A DNA stretch of 6,361 bases from Pseudomonadota bacterium. GTDB lineage: Bacteria; Pseudomonadota; Gammaproteobacteria; Burkholderiales; Thiobacillaceae. Below are positions 1 through 5,922 of the stretch, in pieces. The stretch covers positions 1 through 6,361 of the forward strand of contig JAJZRT010000231.1 in NCBI GenBank assembly GCA_021802595.1, written 5' to 3'. The notes under the pieces were generated by a model that worked only from the letters and a program-made list of their open reading frames with translations, searched no databases and was not told the origin of the DNA. The position numbers and the translations under genes are program-made. Every line of letters begins with the position of its first letter. Within the stretch, counting starts at the first letter, position 1.

Positions 1-157
1 GCGCCAGCGCCGCCTCCAGCGACTCGCCCGCCTCCACCTTGCCGCCGGGGAATTCCCAGTAGCCCGCATAGGGCTTGCCGGGCGGCCGCTGCGCCAGCAG
101 CACGCGGCCGTCGGGCTGGGTCAGCACCGCCGCGGCGACTTCGGTGACCGGATTCAT
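1..157 (-). CDS. mutT: MutT-family Nudix hydrolase, N-terminal part (runs off the window)
   Basis: Only the first 52 codons are present; the gene continues beyond base 1. The visible protein starts MNPVTEVAAAVLTQPDGRVL, continues with AQRPPGKPYAGYWEFPGGKV, and enters the Nudix box (GGKVEAGESLEAAL, from about residue 38). The YWEFPGGK stretch is typical of MutT-type 8-oxo-dGTP diphosphatases, which hydrolyse oxidised dGTP and so prevent mutation. The catalytic REXXEE glutamates lie outside the window. The ATG (157-155) overlaps the TGA of the upstream ATPase as ATGA, and a GGGGA ribosome site (166-162) lies at the end of that gene, so the two are translationally coupled. In many betaproteobacteria the homologue is a longer protein with a thiamine-phosphate-synthase-like tail; that cannot be judged here. 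The family call is firm, the symbol less so. Confidence 0.88.
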   Translation of the reverse strand, partial: MNPVTEVAAAVLTQPDGRVLLAQRPPGKPYAGYWEFPGGKVEAGESLEAALA

Positions 158-990
158 TTTTTCCCCGCCCAGTCGCGCGCAAATTGCCACGCCACCCGGC
201 CGTTGCGCGCGCCGCGGCCGAGCGACCACTGCAGCGCGGCGCGTTCGAAGCGGTCGTCCGCCGGTGCGCCGAGCGTTGCGGCCCAGTGGCGGGCGATCGC
301 CAGATAGGTGTCCTGGTCCATGCCGTGGAACGACACCCACAGCCCGAAACGGTCGGACAGCGAGACCTTCTCCTCGGTCGCCTCGCCCGGATGGACCTCG
401 CCGCCCAGGTGTTTGGTCTCCAGGTTTTCCGCCATGTATTCCGGCATCAGGTGGCGGCGGTTGCTGGTGGCGTAGATCAGCACGTTGTCCGACGGTCCTG
501 CCAGCGAGCCGTCGAGCGCGGCCTTGAGGCTGGCGTAGCCGGGCTCGTGCTCGGCGAACGTGAGGTCGTCGATGAAGACGATGAAGCGGTAATCGGCCTC
601 CGCCAGGAGATCGAACAGGTCGGGCAGGCCGGGCAGCCCGGCCTTGTCGACTTCGATCAGGCGCAGGCCGCGCGCAGCGTACTTGGCGTGCACCGCCTTC
701 ACCAGCGAGGACTTGCCGCAGCCGCGCGCGCCGGTCAGGAGCACGTTGTTGGCCGGTTTGCCGGCGACGAACTGGCGCGTGTTGGCGTCGACCCGCTGCT
801 TCTGCTCGTCGATCGCCAGCAAATCCCTGAGCGCCACCCGCTGCGGGTGGCGGATGGGCTTGAGCCCGCCCGCCTGCGCCGACCAGCGCGCGGCGCGCAC
901 CTTGTTCCAGTCGGGCGCGGCGGCGGCCGGGGCTTCCAGGCGGTCGAGCAGGTGCGCAAGGCGCGGCAGCAGGGCGGCGAGATCGGTCAT
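154..990 (-). CDS. DUF815-type AAA+ P-loop ATPase
   Basis: A complete 278-residue protein. Visible motifs: Walker A GARGCGKS (residues 87-94), Walker B FIVFIDD (136-142), a sensor-1-like ATSN (174-177) and LSDRFG (211-216), which probably carries the arginine finger. The order and the sequences VLLTGARGCGKSSLVKA and IYATSNRRHLMPEYM match the DUF815 ATP-binding family (related to the DnaA/AAA+ fold), about 280 residues in proteobacteria, so it is full length. The cellular role is not established as far as I know; it is predicted cytosolic, with no signal peptide or membrane segment. It is coupled to the Nudix gene by a 4-bp overlap. No good Shine-Dalgarno precedes the ATG at 990-988; a purine-rich GGGGAGGCG lies about 20 bases further up, too far to be ideal. 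No alternative start in better context was seen. In related bacteria I recall it directly following argJ; here argJ is about 4.9 kb away. Confidence 0.9.
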   Translation of the reverse strand: MTDLAALLPRLAHLLDRLEAPAAAAPDWNKVRAARWSAQAGGLKPIRHPQRVALRDLLAIDEQKQRVDANTRQFVAGKPANNVLLTGARGCGKSSLVKAVHAKYAARGLRLIEVDKAGLPGLPDLFDLLAEADYRFIVFIDDLTFAEHEPGYASLKAALDGSLAGPSDNVLIYATSNRRHLMPEYMAENLETKHLGGEVHPGEATEEKVSLSDRFGLWVSFHGMDQDTYLAIARHWAATLGAPADDRFERAALQWSLGRGARNGRVAWQFARDWAGKK

Positions 991-1023
991 GCCGAGATTC
1001 TAGCGCCCGCCTCCCCGCTTAAG

Positions 1024-1043
1024 AAAAAATTAGGCTCCGCCTA
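1024..1043 (-). terminator. Possible weak intrinsic terminator or attenuator hairpin upstream of the ATPase gene
   Basis: Read on the minus strand, a 5-bp stem (TAGGC/GCCTA, 1043-1039 with 1035-1031) with a GGA loop is followed by one A and six T residues (1029-1024). This is the shape of a Rho-independent terminator, but the stem is short. It lies 34 bp upstream of the ATPase start, so it could stop antisense readthrough from the cytochrome region, act as a leader attenuator, or simply be a small palindrome in the divergent promoter region. I saw no convincing -35/-10 pair for either direction within 991-1133. Confidence 0.3.
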
Positions 1044-1121
1044 GCAAAGACTTAGCAACACGCGCGCGGCGCGGCGCCTAAGCTTCCGCTCATTCGGGTG
1101 CGCCGTGTGCCCGCACCAGAC

Positions 1122-1126
1122 AGGAG
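1122..1126 (+). promoter_or_regulatory. Ribosome binding site that fixes the cytochrome c start
   Basis: AGGAG lies 7 bases before the ATG at 1134. An in-frame GTG at 1098 would add 12 arginine-rich residues before the signal peptide and has no such site, so 1134 is the better start. Confidence 0.8.
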
Positions 1127-1133
1127 AGTACAG

Positions 1134-1619
1134 ATGAACACATCCATGAAAATCGCAGGCGCCCTGTTCGCGGCGTGGGCGGGGCTGGCGTGGGCCGGCG
1201 ACGCCGACATCCGCCGCGGCCGCTACCTGATCCAGACGTCCGGCTGCAACGACTGCCACACCCCCGGCTACATGCAGAAGGACGGCCACGTACCCGAAGC
1301 CGAGTGGCTGACCGGCGACGCGCTGGGCTGGCAGGGGCCGTGGGGCACGACCTATCCGGCCAACCTGCGGCGCGTCGTTGCCAGTATGACTGAAGCGCAA
1401 TGGCTCGCCCGCGCCCGGGGGCCGATGCGCCCGCCCATGCCGTCGCCCTCGTTGCGCGCGATGCGCGACGCCGACCTGCGTGCCATTTACCGCTACGTGA
1501 AAAGCCTGCCGGTGAAGGGCGATCCCGCGCCGGCCTACGTGCCGCCGGATGGCAAGGTGGCCACGCCCTATTTCGACCTGACGCCGAAGAACCTGCCGCC
1601 GGTGGTAGCCGGCGAGTAA
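1134..1619 (+). CDS. Exported monohaem class I c-type cytochrome
   Basis: A 161-residue protein. It starts with a Sec signal peptide: Lys6, then a hydrophobic core IAGALFAAWAGLAWA, with likely cleavage after AWA (residue 21). The mature protein carries one haem-binding CNDCH (38-42). The PPMPSPSLRAM stretch (100-110) supplies the probable axial methionine, most likely Met102, and RDADLRAIYRYVKSLP (111-126) is the usual C-terminal helix of small class I cytochromes. It is therefore predicted to be periplasmic and to carry single electrons, with haem attached by the Ccm machinery encoded elsewhere. The sequence resembles the cytochrome domains of membrane-bound dehydrogenases, but no dehydrogenase is encoded nearby, so the partner is unknown. 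It is the first gene of the plus-strand run; the next gene starts 11 bp after its stop. Confidence 0.88.
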   Translation: MNTSMKIAGALFAAWAGLAWAGDADIRRGRYLIQTSGCNDCHTPGYMQKDGHVPEAEWLTGDALGWQGPWGTTYPANLRRVVASMTEAQWLARARGPMRPPMPSPSLRAMRDADLRAIYRYVKSLPVKGDPAPAYVPPDGKVATPYFDLTPKNLPPVVAGE

Positions 1620-1630
1620 GGGGTGACGAC

Positions 1631-2557
1631 ATGAACGCATCCGGAATCCTCTGGCCGCGCAAGACGCGCGAGCTGCACAACCACCATTTCGATTCCACCA
1701 TCTGGAACGACTTCGCCTTCCGCGACGACGACATCGTCATCGCCACCTACGCCAAGTCGGGCACCACCTGGACGCAGCAGATCGTCGCGCAGATGCTGTT
1801 CGGCGGCGATCCGGCGCTGGCGGTGGCCGAGCTGTCGCCCTGGCTCGACCTTCGCGTGCCGCCGAAGGCGGTCAAGCTGGAGGCCGTGGCGGCGCAGACG
1901 CACCGCCGCATCCTCAAGACCCATCTCCCGGTCGACGCGCTGGTGTTCTCGCCGCGCGCGAAGTACCTCTACATCGCGCGCGACGGCCGCGACGTGGTGT
2001 GGAGCCTGTACAACCACCACGCCAACGCCAACGCCGCCTGGTACGCGGCGCTGAACGACACGCCGGGGCGGATCGGCGCGGCGATCGAACCGCCGCCCGC
2101 CGACATCCGGCAGTACTGGCGCGACTGGCTCGACCGCGACGGTCACCCGTTCTGGCCGTTCTGGGAAAACGTCCGCAGCTGGTGGGCGATCCGCGAGTTA
2201 CCCAACGTGCTGCTGCTGCATTTCGCCGACCTCAAGCGCGACATGCCGGGACAGATGCGGCGCATCGCCGCCTTCCTCGACATCCCCGTCGACGCGGCGC
2301 GCTGGCCGCAGATCGTCGAATACTGCACCTTCGACTGGATGAAGCGGAACGCGATGCAAAGCGTGCCGCTCGGCGGCGCGTTCTGGGACGGCGGCGCGGA
2401 GACCTTCATCCACAAGGGCGTCAATGGCCGCTGGGCCGAGACGCTGACGCCCGCCGAATGCGCCGAATACGCGGCGCGTGCCGAGCGGGAACTGGGGGCG
2501 GCGTGCGCGCGCTGGCTGGCGAACGGCGGCGCGGAAAATCTCGATATTCCTTCCTGA
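1631..2557 (+). CDS. PAPS-dependent sulfotransferase (Sulfotransfer_1 family)
   Basis: A 308-residue protein, normal for cytosolic-type sulfotransferases. It transfers a sulfo group from PAPS (3'-phosphoadenylyl sulfate) to a hydroxyl or amine acceptor. The 5'-phosphosulfate-binding loop is YAKSGTTWTQQI (40-51). The probable catalytic His is His99 in KTHLP (97-101). The 3'-phosphate-binding segment is YIARDGRDVVWSLYNHH (114-130) with Arg117 and Ser125. A C-terminal HKGVNGRW (261-268) corresponds to the family's RKGxxGDW motif, with GR replacing GD. All core elements are present, so the enzyme looks functional. The acceptor cannot be predicted; relatives act on small phenols, amines and lipids. 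The ATG at 1631 is preceded by AAGGGG (1618-1623). An open frame extends upstream to about 1400, but it overlaps the cytochrome out of frame and is not part of the protein. Confidence 0.9.
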   Translation: MNASGILWPRKTRELHNHHFDSTIWNDFAFRDDDIVIATYAKSGTTWTQQIVAQMLFGGDPALAVAELSPWLDLRVPPKAVKLEAVAAQTHRRILKTHLPVDALVFSPRAKYLYIARDGRDVVWSLYNHHANANAAWYAALNDTPGRIGAAIEPPPADIRQYWRDWLDRDGHPFWPFWENVRSWWAIRELPNVLLLHFADLKRDMPGQMRRIAAFLDIPVDAARWPQIVEYCTFDWMKRNAMQSVPLGGAFWDGGAETFIHKGVNGRWAETLTPAECAEYAARAERELGAACARWLANGGAENLDIPS

Positions 2558-2682
2558 CCAACGAGGTAAGCATCATGAAAGCACAAATGTTTGTCGTCTC
2601 CCCCGATGATCGGGCGCCCGCGCTGAACGTGCTGGGCACCGAAGTCACGGTGCTGGCACCGAACGCCGCGACTGGCAGTTAT

Positions 2683-2792
2683 GGATGCGCTGAACAAGTT
2701 GATTCCGCTCATGGTTCGACAGGCTCACCACGAACGGAATCAACAAGTTGCCGTTCGTCCTGAGCTTGTCGAAGGACTTGTTCAGCGCTTCC
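2683..2792. mobile_element. 110-bp MITE/REP-like palindromic repeat element inserted in the cupin gene
   Basis: The element has inverted ends: GCGCTGAACAAGT (2687-2699) pairs perfectly with 2776-2788, and outside this GGAT/TTCC extends the match with a single mismatch to 2683 and 2792. Inside is a second inverted repeat of 23-nt arms, 2715-2737 and 2751-2773, matching at 20 of 23 positions around a 13-nt loop. It is flanked by TTAT direct repeats (TTATG if read as 5 bp) at 2679 and 2793. It encodes no transposase, so it must be moved in trans, if at all. The core (TTCGACAAGCTCAGGACGAA in one orientation) belongs, from memory, to a family of short dispersed repeats seen in many bacterial genomes, whose spurious translations contain peptides like VRPELVEG and VRQAHHER; both occur here. 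Confidence 0.85.
2715..2773. repeat. Inner imperfect inverted repeat of the element
   Basis: Arms 2715-2737 and 2751-2773 are 23 nt each and pair at 20 positions, with mismatches at arm positions 8, 14 and 15. The loop is 2738-2750. As RNA or single-stranded DNA this would form a stable hairpin. The loop repeats AACAAGTTG from 2693-2701, and GTTGATTCCG (2698-2707) pairs perfectly with 2735-2744, which gives a competing fold. Confidence 0.8.
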
Positions 2793-3168
2793 TTATGAGA
2801 TCACCCTGCAGCGCGGCGGCGAGGGTCTGGGCGCACCGCCGCACAGCCACCCCTGGGACGAGTCCTTCTACGTGCTCCAGGGCGCGGTCGAGTTCACCTG
2901 TGCTGGCCAAACGCGGGTCTGTGGGCCCGGCACACTCGTCCATGTCCCCGCCGGCACGACGCATGGCTTCCGATATGCGACGAACGGCGGCGAGATGCTG
3001 GAATTCACCGGCCAGGGCGGGCGGGCGACGCAGTTGTTTTCCGATCTCGACAGCAACATCCCGCCGGGGCCGCCCGATATTTCCGCCCTGCTGGCGGTTC
3101 TGGAAAAAAACGCGGTGCGTCTTGCCGCATAGCATGACGGGCCAGCGCACCGAAAGGACGGCGTGGCC

Positions 3169-3336
3169 ATGATCACGAATACCGCCGCCGGGACCACGCG
3201 CGACGAAATCGCCGCCGGCGTCTACCGCATCGCCATGCCGCGCGTCATTCCCGGCGGCGCGTTTTCCTTCAACCAGGCCTTCCGCCAGGCGCGCGACTAC
3301 CGCGCCCATGCGCCGGATACGCGGGTCGCAACGCGC
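3169..3336 (+). pseudogene. Remnant of an MBL-fold metallo-hydrolase gene, internally deleted
   Basis: From ATG 3169 (AAGGA at 3154-3158; an in-frame GTG at 3163 is a weaker alternative) the reading frame gives MITNTAAGTTRDEIAAGVYR and then IAMPRVIPGGAFSFNQ. The EIAxGVYRI and PGGAFSFNQ pattern is the N-terminal strand region of a group of metallo-beta-lactamase-fold proteins. After Gln36 (3276) it runs straight into AFRQARDYRAHAPDTR, which resembles, from memory, a segment near the C-terminus of the same proteins (about 'EAFRxxxDYxxHxxDxR'). The central part, including the HxHxDH zinc motif, is absent. The frame then runs into the antisense of the convergent gene at 3337 without a natural stop, so the true C-terminus is also gone. 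It is non-functional. The N-terminal family call is moderately sure; the C-terminal match is inference. Confidence 0.55.
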
Positions 3337-4653
3337 TTACGCCGCGTGCAGCGCGAGCGGCCGCGTGAGGGAGAGGCGGAAGCGCCCGCGCCCGGTTTTT
3401 TCCAGCGCAATATCCGGGCAGCGTTCGGCGAGCCGGCGCGCGAGCAGGATCAGCCGCGTTTCCAGGTTGTCGGCAAAATCCGGCAGCGGCAGGCGCGGGT
3501 CGCGGCGCAGTTCGCGGTTGCAGAAATCGCGCCGGCCGGAACTCTGGTACTCGTTGAGCAGCGTCCACAGGATGCTGCCCGCCACGCCCTTGATGAGATA
3601 GTCGTTGTCGACGAACACGCTGTGGTCGTGGGCGAAGTAGCGCACCGCGAGCGGCGCGCCGGAAGGCGCGGGAACAGGGGCGGCGTACGCGGGTTCGGTG
3701 TCCTCCGGCAGCGCGGCGAGTCCGACGACGAGCGCGGCGAGGTGGCGCCCGTACACCACCAGTGCGTCCTCGTCGGCGTGGCTGAAAAAGGCGTTGTGTT
3801 CGCTTTCCGCATAGAGCACGCCGACCAGGCGGTCGCCCTGCGCGAGCGGCACGGCGATCTGGCTGTTCGGATGGGCCAGTACCGGCAGCGGGATGCGCGG
3901 CGACGCCGGGTCGGCCACATAGAGCGCGGCGTGGTAGGTGGTGTCGCCGGTGTGGTAGTTGATGCGTACCGGGATGCGCTCGCGCGCCGCGACGCCGATC
4001 AGCCCCTCGCCCAGCGCCACCTCGGCGCCGACGCCGGACGCAGGATAGCCCAGGCTCGCCAGCGTGTAGAGCGCGACGCCGGACGCGCCGGGCGCGGCGT
4101 CGAGCATGGCGAAGAGCGCATGGCGGATGCCGAAGCCGTGCGCCAGCGCGGCCAGCGCGCGATCGGCGAGCTGCGCCAGATCGTCGCACGCGCCCAGGTG
4201 GTCGAGTGTTCTCCGCAGCTTCAGCAGCGCGTCGGGCTGCGGCGCGGCGGGCGCCTGTGCATCGACGCACTCGATGGCGTGCACCCGGTACACGTCGGCG
4301 CCCTTCAGCGCGAACACCTTGTCCATGCCGCTCCTCGCCGCAATGCCCGCGAGCTGCGCCTTCATGTATTCGAACAGCGGGCCTTCGGTTTCGGTGCGCA
4401 GGTACTGCACCCTAAGCCGGAAATGGCGAAAGCTGCCCGGCTCGATCACCTGCACCTCGGCGTAGGGATGGACGAGCACGTTTTCGCGCGTCTTGCTGAA
4501 GAACTGGAACGACAGCGCGACGTGTTCGCTGTCCACGTAATGCACCTGCGAGGCGTAGGCCACGTTGGGCGTGCCATCCGGCGCGGCCGTCGCCACCACC
4601 GCGGGAATCGCGCCGTCGAGGCAGGCGCGGATGGCCTCGAGCGTGAGTTTCAT
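3337..4653 (-). CDS. PPOX-like split-barrel / GAF / winged-helix-like fusion protein
   Basis: A 438-residue cytosolic protein with three parts. Residues about 1-130 form a pyridoxamine-5'-phosphate-oxidase-like FMN-binding split barrel: AVVATAAPDGTPNVAYASQV, then LSFQFFSKTRENVLVHPYAE. Residues about 140-312 are a GAF domain, with LGEGLIGVAARERIPVRI (214-231) and SQIAVPLAQGDRLVGVLYAE (264-283), which are typical GAF core segments. Residues about 336-432 resemble a winged helix: HSVFVDNDYLIKGVAGSILW, then FCNRELRRD (377-385), and an EKTGRGRFRLSL wing (418-429). Together this suggests a ligand- or redox-responsive regulator, but DNA binding is not proven and the ligand is unknown. Its ATG overlaps the TGA of the upstream small PPOX gene by 4 bp, so the two are coupled. 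It ends against the MBL remnant with no visible terminator. Confidence 0.82.
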   Translation of the reverse strand: MKLTLEAIRACLDGAIPAVVATAAPDGTPNVAYASQVHYVDSEHVALSFQFFSKTRENVLVHPYAEVQVIEPGSFRHFRLRVQYLRTETEGPLFEYMKAQLAGIAARSGMDKVFALKGADVYRVHAIECVDAQAPAAPQPDALLKLRRTLDHLGACDDLAQLADRALAALAHGFGIRHALFAMLDAAPGASGVALYTLASLGYPASGVGAEVALGEGLIGVAARERIPVRINYHTGDTTYHAALYVADPASPRIPLPVLAHPNSQIAVPLAQGDRLVGVLYAESEHNAFFSHADEDALVVYGRHLAALVVGLAALPEDTEPAYAAPVPAPSGAPLAVRYFAHDHSVFVDNDYLIKGVAGSILWTLLNEYQSSGRRDFCNRELRRDPRLPLPDFADNLETRLILLARRLAERCPDIALEKTGRGRFRLSLTRPLALHAA

Positions 4654-5135
4654 GCCCGTGCCAGCACGGTGCCCGCGCGCGGGCCGGGGGTCTGGTCGAA
4701 GACGATCTCGGGCACGAAGCGCAGCGCGACGAGGTCGTCGGTCGGCAGGATCGCCGCCAGTCTGGGTTGCAGATCCCTCGCGTACCCCAGCGTTTCCAGT
4801 TCAAGGGCGAACGCCGCCACGCAGCGCGCGCTGGCCGCCCGATGCGCTGCCGTCATCGGCACCCGCTCGGCGCGCACGGCCTTCAGTTGCAGCGTTGCAT
4901 GGGTGGCCGGCCGGCTCGCCACCAGCGTGAACGCGCTGCCGGCGTCGAGCGCGTCGAGCACCGCGCGCGAACGCGCCGTCGACAGCATCACCGTCAGCGC
5001 CTGCCGGTCGCGCGCCACCACGATGCCCTGCGCGCGCGTCACGCACGGCCAGCCGTCGCGTCCCACCGCCCCGACGTTCATCGACAGCGGGCCTTGCAGG
5101 AAGGCGGCCTGGTCGGGGGTGAGGGTGAGCGGCAT
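4650..5135 (-). CDS. Small pyridoxamine-5'-phosphate-oxidase-like (FMN-binding split-barrel) protein
   Basis: A 161-residue single-domain protein. The opening FLQGPLSMNVGAVGRDGWPC (12-31) and the closing LVALRFVPEIVFDQTPGPRA (135-154) are typical of stand-alone PPOX-like proteins, which bind FMN, F420 or haem and include oxidoreductases as well as members of unknown role. It lacks the extended C-terminal dimer region of true PdxH, so it should not be called pyridoxine oxidase. It starts 10 bp after the NYN gene stop, without a clear Shine-Dalgarno, and overlaps the next gene by ATGA. Since the next gene also starts with a PPOX-like domain, the two products may act together or form mixed dimers; that is inference. 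Confidence 0.82.
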   Translation of the reverse strand: MPLTLTPDQAAFLQGPLSMNVGAVGRDGWPCVTRAQGIVVARDRQALTVMLSTARSRAVLDALDAGSAFTLVASRPATHATLQLKAVRAERVPMTAAHRAASARCVAAFALELETLGYARDLQPRLAAILPTDDLVALRFVPEIVFDQTPGPRAGTVLARA

Positions 5136-5145
5136 CGTGCGTTCG

Positions 5146-5922
5146 CTAGGAGTTCGCCGCGCGCGGGTCGCGCACCTGTAGCCCTTTGCCGTGGGTGCGC
5201 ATGTCGAACAGGCCGATCGCCTGGAACAGCCCGCTCAACTTGGCGTAACCATAGTTGCGCGAATCGAACGATGCCTGTTTGGAGATGTGCTGCCCGACCG
5301 CCCCCAGCCCGGCCCAGCCTTCCTCGTCGGCCGCCGCCTCCACGGCCTTGCGCAGCAGGCTGACGAGGCGGGTGTCGCTGCGCAGGGTTTTGGCATCCGC
5401 GCGGGCGGGCGGCTTGTTTCCGCCAATCCCGTTGGCCGCAGGCACCGGCGCAGGCTCGGTGGCAACCTGCACTGCCGTTTCCTCGGGCCGCCTGAGGTTT
5501 TCCAGGTACAGAAACTTGGAACAGGCATTGACGAAGGGCTTGGGCGTTTTCTGCTCGCCGAAGCCGAAGACCTTCAGGCCGTTGGCGCGCAGGCGCATCA
5601 CCAGCGGGGTGAAGTCGGAATCGCTGGACATGATGCCGAAGCCGTCGAGCTGCTTGGTGTAGAGCAGGTCCATCGCGTCGATGATCATCGCCGCGTCGGT
5701 CGCATTCTTGCCGCGGGTGTAGGCGAACTGCTGCATCGGCTGGATCGCGAAGTCGTGTAGCAGCGCCGCCCAGGCGTTGAGATGCGGACTCTTCCAGTCG
5801 CCGTAGGCACGGCGGATGTTGATGACCCCCTCTTTTGCCAGTTCATCGAGAACCTCGTCGATCATGTCGGCCGGGCTGTTGTCGGCGTCGATCAAGAGGG
5901 CGATGCGATGCTCATGGGTCAT
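5146..5922 (-). CDS. NYN-domain (LabA/DUF88-like) protein with C-terminal LOTUS/OST-HTH-like domain
   Basis: A 258-residue protein. Residues 5-145 form a NYN/PIN-like nuclease domain: LLIDADNSP (9-17) with Asp12 and Asp14, the GKNATDAAMIIDAMDLL segment (71-87) with Asp76, and SSDSDFTPLVMRLR (99-112) with Asp101 and Asp103. These are the acidic residues expected to bind the catalytic metal, so a ribonuclease role is likely. A Pro/Ala-rich linker (about 150-178) leads to a C-terminal domain (about 183-252): LVSLLRKAVEAA, GWAGLGAVGQHI, then FDSRNYGYAKLSGLFQAIGL. It matches the OST-HTH/LOTUS fold, often RNA-binding. The family includes many bacterial proteins without a known target. It starts 20 bp after the argJ stop, so it is probably co-transcribed with argJ; ribosome site weak (GGAAA). 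Confidence 0.88.
   Translation of the reverse strand: MTHEHRIALLIDADNSPADMIDEVLDELAKEGVINIRRAYGDWKSPHLNAWAALLHDFAIQPMQQFAYTRGKNATDAAMIIDAMDLLYTKQLDGFGIMSSDSDFTPLVMRLRANGLKVFGFGEQKTPKPFVNACSKFLYLENLRRPEETAVQVATEPAPVPAANGIGGNKPPARADAKTLRSDTRLVSLLRKAVEAAADEEGWAGLGAVGQHISKQASFDSRNYGYAKLSGLFQAIGLFDMRTHGKGLQVRDPRAANS

Larger units (their letters stand above)
2679..2797. repeat. Target site duplication TTAT(G) flanking the inserted element
   Basis: TTATG occurs at 2679-2683 and again at 2793-2797, exactly at the two edges of the palindromic element. The terminal G of the left copy also pairs with C2792, so the duplication is 4 or 5 bp depending on where the element ends. Collapsing the two copies into one joins GSY to EITLQRG and restores the cupin frame. 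Confidence 0.8.
2575..3132 (+). pseudogene. Cupin-domain protein gene interrupted by a 110-bp palindromic element
   Basis: The gene starts at ATG 2575 behind GAGGT (2563-2567) and encodes MKAQMFVVSPDDRAPALNVL and on to the GSY at about residue 36. There it is interrupted by the insertion at 2683-2792. Downstream the same frame resumes with YEITLQRGGEGLGAPPHSHP and continues to TAG 3130-3132. Removing the insert and one TTAT copy gives a 147-residue single-domain cupin. Motif 1, HSHPWDESFYVLQG, fits HxH(x)3E(x)6G exactly; motif 2, GTLVHVPAGTTH, keeps the conserved G, P, G and H. Such proteins bind a divalent metal and range from dioxygenases and isomerases to small-molecule sensors, so no activity is assigned. 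The insertion adds 114 bp, which keeps the frame, but brings an in-frame TGA at 2761-2763. A truncated product from GTG 2872 would lack the HxH metal ligands. Treated as inactivated. Confidence 0.88.

Noticed and set aside
184..1044. A 286-codon plus-strand open frame
   Set aside because: It is antisense to the DUF815 ATPase, whose Walker motifs identify the true strand and frame.
1400..1630. An upstream extension of the sulfotransferase frame giving a 385-residue protein
   Set aside because: It overlaps the cytochrome c gene out of frame, and the ATG at 1631 has its own ribosome site and begins the normal family length.
2761..2763. The in-frame TGA as a selenocysteine codon
   Set aside because: The codon lies inside an inserted repeat, not at a conserved catalytic position. 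The nearby hairpin is the repeat's own palindrome and is not evidence for a SECIS element.
2683..2792. The palindrome as a Rho-independent terminator or CRISPR repeat
   Set aside because: No T-tract follows the hairpin on either strand, there is no spacer-repeat periodicity, and the flanking duplication and restored cupin frame point to an insertion.
2681..3172. An open frame starting in the palindromic element (MDALNKLIPLMVRQAHHER...)
   Set aside because: The peptide is a translation of the repeat, and downstream it is out of frame with the conserved cupin. It is a spurious type of ORF often annotated from such repeats.
3163..5181. A 672-codon plus-strand open frame, much longer than any other gene in the window
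   Set aside because: Only its first ~56 codons carry recognisable protein. The rest is antisense to the PPOX-GAF gene and the small PPOX gene, both with clear family motifs and start/stop coupling. The arginine- and alanine-rich composition is typical of high-GC antisense frames.
5191..5760. A 189-codon plus-strand open frame
   Set aside because: It is antisense to the NYN-domain gene, which has its full set of catalytic acidic residues on the minus strand.
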